Shown piece by piece: positions 58,645 to 64,000 of a DNA stretch of 64,000 nucleotides. Each line of letters opens with the position of its first letter. Within the stretch, counting starts at the first letter, position 1. Made by a program: the position numbers and the translations under genes. The notes below the pieces were generated by a model. That model was not told where the DNA came from and did no database searches. It was given only the letters and a program-made list of their open reading frames with translations. The stretch covers positions 1 through 64,000 of the forward strand of contig NZ_JABVXC010000001.1 of assembly GCF_013349955.1 (NCBI RefSeq). The letters run 5' to 3'. The stretch comes from Onishia taeanensis (GTDB lineage: Bacteria; Pseudomonadota; Gammaproteobacteria; Pseudomonadales; Halomonadaceae).

Positions 58645-59432
58645 CCCAACACGACGATCTCGACATGCTGGCCGCCGAGTACGCACTGGGCACCCTGGAC
58701 GCCGATACCCGCGCCGACGTCGCCAGGCGGCGCCAGCAAGAGCCCGAACTGGAGGCACTGATTCAGGCCTGGGAAGCGCGCCTCGCGCCCCTGGGCGACG
58801 AAGCCGTCGCCGTCGCTCCCGGCCCCGAGCTCAAGGAAAGAATCGAACAGCGCATCCGAACCATCGAAGCCGAGGCCCAGCGGCCGCAAGCCGAACAGGC
58901 ACCGACCCAGAAGCCAGAACAGGCCGCGACGAGTGCGAGCGACCAGTCCCAGGTCGCGACCCTGCGGCGGCGGCTGGTCCGCTGGCAATGGAGTACCGGC
59001 CTTGCCACCGCCGCGGCCCTGGTGCTCGCCGTTATCCTGGCCGGGCCGCTGAACAAGGCGCCAAGCGATCCTTCGTTTGTGGCCGTGTTCCAGGAAGACG
59101 ACCGCCAGCCGGCGTTCATGCTGTCCGTCGACCTTTCCAATAAGCAATTGAATGTATTGCCGGTGTCCGCCGAACCGCTAGCCAACAAGTCCTACCAGCT
59201 GTGGATCAAGGAAGACTCGCTCGGGCCCAATCCCCGCTCGGTGGGGGTGCTGAACGACGACCTGAGCCTGGATGCCGACGCCCTGAGCGACTATGACTCG
59301 GCGCTTCTGAAGCGCGCGACCTTCGGCATCAGCATCGAACCCAGCGGCGGCTCCCCCACCGGCCAGCCCACGGGCCCCGCTATTCACGGCTACCTCTACC
59401 CCACCGGCCAGGCCGGCGCTCAGCGGCTGTAA
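58641..59432 (+). CDS. Anti-sigma factor (RskA family)
   Basis: A 263-residue inner-membrane anti-sigma factor. The cytosolic N-terminal anti-sigma domain starts MTQHDDLDMLAAEYALGTLD. A Gln/Ala/Pro-rich linker leads to one membrane helix (about 117-137, ATAAALVLAVILAG). The RskA C-terminal domain lies in the periplasm (YQLWIKEDSLGPNPRSVGVL and FGISIEPSGGSPTGQPTGP). It binds and inactivates the upstream sigma factor until a signal relieves it. Overlap with the sigma gene is 4 bp. Confidence 0.9.
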   Translation: MTQHDDLDMLAAEYALGTLDADTRADVARRRQQEPELEALIQAWEARLAPLGDEAVAVAPGPELKERIEQRIRTIEAEAQRPQAEQAPTQKPEQAATSASDQSQVATLRRRLVRWQWSTGLATAAALVLAVILAGPLNKAPSDPSFVAVFQEDDRQPAFMLSVDLSNKQLNVLPVSAEPLANKSYQLWIKEDSLGPNPRSVGVLNDDLSLDADALSDYDSALLKRATFGISIEPSGGSPTGQPTGPAIHGYLYPTGQAGAQRL

Positions 59433-59487
59433 TTTTTTTCACTGAGCCTGAAACCCTGCATGCGCTCCTTGCGTAACTACCTACACA

Positions 59488-59515
59488 CCCACTTGAGCCA
59501 CCAGGCTCAAGTGGG
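59488..59515 (+). terminator. Perfect 12-bp hairpin between the anti-sigma gene and the periplasmic-protein gene
   Basis: CCCACTTGAGCC-ACCA-GGCTCAAGTGGG. No T tract follows, so it may block decay or slow transcription inside the operon rather than end it. Confidence 0.6.
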
Positions 59516-59555
59516 CTGTGACCCGATAGCGACGACAGACCAAGGAGAGAGAAAA

Positions 59556-59987
59556 ATGATCAACAAACTGATGGCAAGCGCCTTCGTATCCGTTTCTCTG
59601 CTCGCCGGTGCCGGCTTCGCACAGGCTGCCGACCACGGCGACATGCACCCAGCAGTGTGGGCCGATGATCAATCCGTTTCAGGCGGTACCGTGACGGCAG
59701 AGAAAGTCATGGCCAACGAGAACGGTTGGCTGGTCGTCCACCGCACCGGCGAAGACATGAAGCCGGGGCCGGTGGTTGGCTATGCGCCGCTCAAGGAAGG
59801 CGAAAACATGGACGTGGCCGCAATACTTACCGAAGACGTCATGCCCGGCGATCACCTGATGCTGATGGTGCACAGCGAAGAAGGCGGCATGAAGACCGGC
59901 GCCTTTGAGTACACCCTGGGCGCCAAAGAAGACGGCCCGATCAAGATGGATGGCAACCTGGTGATGAAGGTCATTACCGCCGAATAA
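59556..59987 (+). CDS. Periplasmic DUF7282-type protein, putative sigma-factor target
   Basis: A 143-residue exported protein. The signal peptide ends LLAGAGFAQA (about residue 25). It contains DDQSVSGGTVTAEKVMANEN, GWLVVHRTGEDMKPGPVVGYA and MLMVHSEEGGMKTGAFEYT. It resembles the domain annotated DUF7282, a small beta-fold of unknown function found in exported proteins. AAGGAGAGAG precedes the start. Its place after the sigma/anti-sigma pair suggests it is part of their regulon. It is followed by a terminator. Confidence 0.8.
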   Translation: MINKLMASAFVSVSLLAGAGFAQAADHGDMHPAVWADDQSVSGGTVTAEKVMANENGWLVVHRTGEDMKPGPVVGYAPLKEGENMDVAAILTEDVMPGDHLMLMVHSEEGGMKTGAFEYTLGAKEDGPIKMDGNLVMKVITAE

Positions 59988-60011
59988 TTCCATCGTTTCA
60001 TCGCGATATCT

Positions 60012-60034
60012 CGGGGCCGCCTTTAGCGGCCCCG
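60012..60034 (+). terminator. Terminator after the periplasmic-protein gene
   Basis: CGGGGCCGC and GCGGCCCCG around CTTTA, then TTGCGTTTT. The 250 bases that follow, up to 60288, hold no gene that I can support. Confidence 0.8.
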
Positions 60035-60288
60035 TTGCGTTTTAGCTTATTCCCTCTGTTACCCCAAGCTTTCGCTCTCCCCTGCCAATCCGCCGCAGAG
60101 AAGCAATACGCCATACATCGGCAGTCTCCCTGTTGAGCTCTCCTTGTTGAGTTCAGCTTGTGGCTCTCAACCACGGAAACGATATCCACTCAGTCGTGGC
60201 CAAGATTCGCCGGATGGCGTCGGCAGGCCTGCCAGGTGCGACGAGCGTCCAAGCGCCCTGATGACGCCTCATTCCAAGGAGAAAAGCA

Positions 60289-60801
60289 TCAGGTGTTCGT
60301 GGCCGCTTGCCAGTAAGCAAGGGACTGCTCGGAGACCACACCCTGCGTGGTACCGATCTCGATCACCGCCTGCTGGAAGGCGGCCGCCAGCTCGGGCTGG
60401 TGGCAAAGATGCAGGCTGCGGATGATCCGTGAGATCCTCAGGTGGTTATGGCCACCGCGCTTCAGCCAGATATGTTCCCGCATATTGAGCTCGGGTAGCG
60501 CTTCGATGACGAGTTCCCTGCGCGTCAATCCGAAGAATGCCAGCATGGTATCCAGTGAGCGCCGCTGATTGGCTCGCAGGGTTTCATCCTCGGCAAAGGC
60601 GGCACGCGCAATCTCTCCCAGCAGCGGAGCGAAGCTGTTAAAGCGCCCTGCCTCGGGAATCGGAAACAGCCATTGGATATAGTCGTGGGTATGTTCCAGC
60701 CAGAACGGCGACAGCACCCAGATGTCGTGAATGCGCCGCCCTTGGTGATCATCGCCTTCGCCGCGATAGAAGGCGATGAGCTGCATATCGGGGTTGCTCA
60801 T
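60289..60801 (-). CDS. Opioid-growth-factor-receptor-like (OGFr_N) domain protein
   Basis: A 170-residue soluble protein. The family core is HTHDYIQWLFPIPEAGRFN, preceded by RIHDIWVLSPFWLE and followed by a helical region (LRANQRRSLDTMLAFFGL). Homologous domains occur in eukaryotic OGFr and in scattered bacterial proteins; their bacterial role is unknown. It ends a leftward unit on its own. CAAGGACG precedes the start. The neighbouring gene is a divergently encoded nuclease-fold protein 288 bp away. Confidence 0.85.
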   Translation of the reverse strand: MSNPDMQLIAFYRGEGDDHQGRRIHDIWVLSPFWLEHTHDYIQWLFPIPEAGRFNSFAPLLGEIARAAFAEDETLRANQRRSLDTMLAFFGLTRRELVIEALPELNMREHIWLKRGGHNHLRISRIIRSLHLCHQPELAAAFQQAVIEIGTTQGVVSEQSLAYWQAATNT

Positions 60802-61089
60802 TGCTGTCGTCCTTGAGGGAATGGTGCTTCAGCAAAGTGAGTGAGTTCTGCTTACTTGCCGTTTCAGGGATGCCAAAAACATAAGGATAATCTAATATTG
60901 GTTCCCAGTCTTTTATTTCCCGAGCCAATGGGCGAGTGCCGTGTTGGACCTAACTCTATCGCCATGATTTCATCGCAAGACTTTTTTGTAACTAAAGGAA
61001 AAGTCTAATGGCTATCGCTATACCGCCTGGATGGCGGTCTGGCCACTCGCTGTTACCCATGCCTGCCTCTTATTCTCAGGATTATATTG

Positions 61090-62238
61090 ATGGACGATTC
61101 CCTGCTGGTCAGTCTGCGCCGCTATCGGCCCCGAGAAGGCCGCGATAGCCTCGAGGACTACATCACCGAGATTTTCGCTTGGCTGCTCCGCAACTCCCGC
61201 GAAGTCGCCGATGCCTTTCTCGACAAGGTCATGGCGCGTTTGCCGGAAGCGAATCGCATCGAGCTACCCAATGCCGACCAGGACGTCACCTGGGACACGC
61301 AAACATCCTATCCCGGAGCGCGCCTCGACATGCTTGCCCAATGGCCGGGTGGCGCACTGCTCTTCGAACACAAGGTACATGCCCCTCTCTCGGCCGAGCA
61401 GATCAACAAATATCGTGACCTGGCGGCATCGGAATTTCCCGGCCGAGCCGCCCGGGTGATCGTGATCTCCGCCAATACCGGTCAGCATCGGCCGGAAGCC
61501 CATGGCTGCCTGTGTTGGGAAGACGTTTATCAGCTGCTACAGGCGAAGCACGAGACGCTGACGGCCCCCACCGAGCAGTTTCATATCGCAAGCTTCCTTG
61601 CCCTGTTGAAGCACGAAGGCTTGCATCCGGCGGCGCCGATCAGCCATCAGGCAGTGGCTTTCTACCCGGTGGCGTGGCAGTTCCCAGAACAGTTGGAGAA
61701 CGTGCTGACGCCACTGGTCCACGAAGCGTGGCCGCTCGTAGAGCGTTATGATGGGCGCGGTATTAGCTCTAGTTGGGGCCGGCTGGGTTTTGAGCTAATC
61801 CCTGCGGGTGGCCCACTCGACTGGATGCCGGGCCTGTTCGTCGGCGTGATTCTCGATGGCCGCGACCACCGCGTGGATAAACGGCATACCGACCAGATGA
61901 TGCTAAGCGTCATCCTCGACTTTTCGTTCGAGCTGCACGACATCTACCCAGGACTGCCGAGCTACCGGCGACTTGTGCAACAACTAGAAGAACTGACGCC
62001 CCATAAAGGCTGGCACTTCTATAACCACTTCGAGACGTCCTCGCCCAATCGCCATCACCCCCTGTACCTGGAGACGCCCCTACTCGAGGTGCTACGGGGA
62101 ACGACCACAATGGAAGAACAGCGCGACGAGATTCGCCACGCCGTTCGTGACGCGATCGACCTACTTCAGCGCAACAACGCCCTGAAGGCACTGACCGACG
62201 AGGTCCGACACCAAGCAACGCTCTTGACCAATGCATGA
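61090..62238 (+). CDS. PD-(D/E)XK nuclease-superfamily protein
   Basis: A 382-residue protein. The predicted nuclease core is LEDYITEIFAWLL (residues 21-33), Asp80 in YPGARLDM and the E-x-K motif at 93-95 in ALLFEHKVHAP, a classical D...ExK site. A C-terminal region of unknown fold ends in a helical tail. Such solitary proteins are often restriction or defence-related nucleases, but no methylase or partner is present here. The start at 61090 has AGGA upstream. The preceding 280 bp are AT-rich compared with the surroundings, which hints at transfer. Confidence 0.75.
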   Translation: MDDSLLVSLRRYRPREGRDSLEDYITEIFAWLLRNSREVADAFLDKVMARLPEANRIELPNADQDVTWDTQTSYPGARLDMLAQWPGGALLFEHKVHAPLSAEQINKYRDLAASEFPGRAARVIVISANTGQHRPEAHGCLCWEDVYQLLQAKHETLTAPTEQFHIASFLALLKHEGLHPAAPISHQAVAFYPVAWQFPEQLENVLTPLVHEAWPLVERYDGRGISSSWGRLGFELIPAGGPLDWMPGLFVGVILDGRDHRVDKRHTDQMMLSVILDFSFELHDIYPGLPSYRRLVQQLEELTPHKGWHFYNHFETSSPNRHHPLYLETPLLEVLRGTTTMEEQRDEIRHAVRDAIDLLQRNNALKALTDEVRHQATLLTNA

Positions 62239-62490
62239 GCTTGAAGCCAATGACGGGTGGGCATAGCGACTTAGGCTGCGCGTCTCTCTTGGCGAAGACC
62301 TGCCCCGCTCCCAACGCCAGCGCTTGAGATCCGAAAGGTGCTCGGCATGGCGACCTGGTCGCTGTCGGCCGCGTCGACCTCGGCCGGAGTAGGCTCTCCG
62401 ACGTTTGCGGCATAGACGTCCGATTCCGGCGAGTCTCGTGACCCTGGCGCGTTACACTGGCGGTGAGACGTCGGAAACAGGAGCACCGAC

Positions 62491-63915
62491 ATGCTGGATT
62501 CCGCCGAGTGCCGTCAGGCCCGCTTAGCGCGTGATGCCCGCTTCGACGGCCGCTTCGTGGTCGGGGTGACCACCACTGGCATCTACTGCCGGCCGATCTG
62601 CCCCGCCAGGCTGCCGCAGGAAGCCAATGTGCGCTACTTCGACGGCCCCCTGACCGCTGCCGAGGCGGGCTTCAGGCCCTGCCTGCGCTGCCGGCCGGAC
62701 AGCGCACCGGATTCCCCCGCCTGGCGCGGCACCCGCACCACCCTGGAACGCGCACTGCGACTGATCGACGACGGCGCCCTACGCGATGGCTCGCTGGGCG
62801 ATCTATGCGAGCGCCTCGGCGTCGGCGAGCGTCACCTGCGGCGGCTTTTCCAAGACGCATTCGGTGTCTCGCCCAAGGCCTACGCCCAGTACCGCCAATG
62901 CCTGTTCGCCAAGCAGCTGCTGCACCAGACCGCGCTGCCGATCACCGACATCGCCTACGCCAGCGGCTTTCGCAGCCTGAGACGCTTCAACGACGCTTTC
63001 GTGACCCGCATCGGCCTGGCGCCGCGGACGCTACGCCGCACGGCCAAGGGCAGCGACAAGGCCAGCCAGTGCAACGAAGCACTGACGCTGTGGCTGGCCT
63101 ACCGCCCGCCCTATGCCTGGTCGGCGATGCGCGACTTCCATGCCAGCCGCGCCATTCCCGGCCTGGAGTGGGTGGGCGACGACCACTATGGCCGGCATAT
63201 TCGCTGGGGCGATGAGAAAGCCATCGCCAAGGGCTCCTTCACCGCCGAGCACGTCCCGCAGCGTCACGCCTTCCGGGTCCGGCTCGAGCTCGACGACCTG
63301 CGCGCGCTGTCACCGGTAGTGAGGCATATTCGCCGGGTGTTGGACCTGGACGCCGACACCGGAACCATCGAGGCCCACCTGGCCAACGCCTTTCCTGATC
63401 TCGCGCTTATCGAGGGACTCAGGCTGCCCGGCCTCTGGTCACCCTTCGAGGCCGGAGTACGCGCCATCCTCGGCCAGCAGGTCTCGACCGATGCCGCCCG
63501 GGGCCTGGTCACCCGGCTAGTAGAGGCCCTAGGCGAGCCGGCCGGCGAACTAGGCCGACATTTCCCGACGCCTAATGCCGTCGCCGCTAGCGAACTTAAC
63601 GAACTGCGCATGCCCGGCGCCCGCAAGGCGACCCTCAAACGCCTCGCCAGCCGGTTCGCCGACGGCAAGGCCGACGAGGACCCGTTGGCCTGGACATCGC
63701 TCAAGGGCATCGGGCCCTGGACGGCCCATTATGCGGCGCTGCGCGGCACCAGCGCCCCCGATATCTGGCTGGACGGCGACACCGGCGTGCGCCGCGCCCT
63801 GCCCCGCCTGGCGGGCGCCGACCCAGCCCGAGGGGCACCTTGGCGCAGCTACCTGACCCTGCAGCTATGGTCATACGACCCCGAAGCAACGAGGATTCAA
63901 GACAATGCACGATGA
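62491..63915 (+). CDS. Ada-type regulatory domain fused to AlkA-type 3-methyladenine DNA glycosylase
   Basis: A 474-residue DNA-repair protein. The Ada zinc/phosphotriester domain (1-80) has Cys33, Cys37, Cys64 and Cys67. An AraC-type helix-turn-helix follows (about 85-180), then an AlkA N-terminal domain and the helix-hairpin-helix-GPD glycosylase (SLKGIGPWTAHYAALRG). The catalytic Asp lies in WLDGDTGVRR. There is no Ada methyltransferase domain; that activity is probably supplied by the next gene. It couples an alkylation sensor to base excision. CAGGAG precedes the start. Confidence 0.92.
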   Translation: MLDSAECRQARLARDARFDGRFVVGVTTTGIYCRPICPARLPQEANVRYFDGPLTAAEAGFRPCLRCRPDSAPDSPAWRGTRTTLERALRLIDDGALRDGSLGDLCERLGVGERHLRRLFQDAFGVSPKAYAQYRQCLFAKQLLHQTALPITDIAYASGFRSLRRFNDAFVTRIGLAPRTLRRTAKGSDKASQCNEALTLWLAYRPPYAWSAMRDFHASRAIPGLEWVGDDHYGRHIRWGDEKAIAKGSFTAEHVPQRHAFRVRLELDDLRALSPVVRHIRRVLDLDADTGTIEAHLANAFPDLALIEGLRLPGLWSPFEAGVRAILGQQVSTDAARGLVTRLVEALGEPAGELGRHFPTPNAVAASELNELRMPGARKATLKRLASRFADGKADEDPLAWTSLKGIGPWTAHYAALRGTSAPDIWLDGDTGVRRALPRLAGADPARGAPWRSYLTLQLWSYDPEATRIQDNAR

Positions 63916-64000
63916 CGCCCTGGACTATTTCCGCCCACCGCAGGCCGAGACACTCGGCTTGATTCGCCTGAGCGCCTCCGACGCCGGGCTGACCGAGATC
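63905..64000 (+). CDS. ogt: Probable methylated-DNA-protein-cysteine methyltransferase, N-terminal part
   Basis: The first 32 codons of a rightward gene that leaves the window. The sequence MHDDALDYFRPPQAETLGLI then RLSASDAGLTEI looks like the start of Ogt-type proteins. It overlaps the Ada-AlkA stop by 11 bp, so it is co-translated. The assignment relies partly on this context, since the active-site Cys region is not in the window. Confidence 0.6.
   Translation, partial: MHDDALDYFRPPQAETLGLIRLSASDAGLTEI

Noticed and set aside
61022..61038. Hairpin ACCGCC-TGGAT-GGCGGT before the nuclease gene, similar to that at 1594
   Set aside because: The stem is only 6 bp, a common sequence in GC-rich DNA; no further similarity joins the two places.

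Overview
The window is a 64-kb, GC-rich, densely packed chromosomal segment of a gammaproteobacterium. Gene content and protein style (assimilatory NasA/CobA/NirBD, CbpA/CbpM, ArsH/ArsJ, TRAP transporters, RhtA and AzlCD exporters) best fit Halomonas or a close relative in the Halomonadaceae. No rRNA, tRNA, CRISPR array, prophage or intact insertion sequence was seen.

Layout. 0-1.4 kb: decayed type I secretion genes (a PrtD-type ABC exporter fused by deletion to the end of a TolC-type gene). 1.7-5.8 kb: a peroxiredoxin, a DMT exporter with a divergent LysR regulator, and cbpA-cbpM. 5.9-16.5 kb: a complete nitrate/nitrite assimilation locus. cobA and nasA are read leftward; nasT, nasS, an FAD reductase, nirB and nirD are read rightward. 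Three sigma-54-type promoters are visible. Both nasA and nirB have leaders with stem-hexaloops that overlap an intrinsic terminator, the expected target of the ANTAR antiterminator NasT. 16.9-26.2 kb: housekeeping genes (PhoH-like, methyltransferase, esterase, SLC13/TrkA-C permease, cold-shock protein, two L,D-transpeptidases). 26.2-32.4 kb: a GMC oxidoreductase and mmsA with a divergent LysR regulator, then a lone GltB-like FMN enzyme. 32.4-36.9 kb: an arsenic island (arsH, an acr3 remnant, arsC, arsR, GAPDH, arsJ). 37.4-38.4 kb: azlCD. 38.6-43.6 kb: a TRAP transporter, TetR regulator and amidohydrolase unit. 43.9-46.8 kb: a second cold-shock gene, two gamma-glutamylcyclotransferase-family genes and SstT. 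46.9-57.9 kb: amino-acid handling (aminotransferase, TetR, polar amino-acid ABC transporter, class II aldolase, hydroxyacid dehydrogenase, XRE-cupin regulators, RhtA-type exporter, second azlCD). 58.0-60.0 kb: ECF sigma/anti-sigma pair with a periplasmic protein. 60.3-64 kb: an OGFr-domain protein, a PD-(D/E)XK-like nuclease, an Ada-AlkA fusion and the start of a probable ogt.

How the genes work together. In the nitrate locus, NasS (nitrate-sensing, cytoplasmic) should hold NasT until nitrate is present. Released NasT would then stabilise the antiterminator hairpins so that nasA-cobA and nirBD are transcribed; CobA makes the siroheme precursor for NirB. In the arsenic island, GAPDH plus ArsJ would make and export 1-arseno-3-phosphoglycerate, whereas the arsenite pump gene survives only as a fragment.

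The most unusual signals are: the paired ANTAR leaders, with three stem-hexaloops in the nirB leader; many short imperfect tandem repeats (11-36 bp) at gene ends or inserted in frame; a 144-bp inverted-repeat element with a 51-bp deletion derivative; and two cold-shock genes that share leader and terminator sequence.
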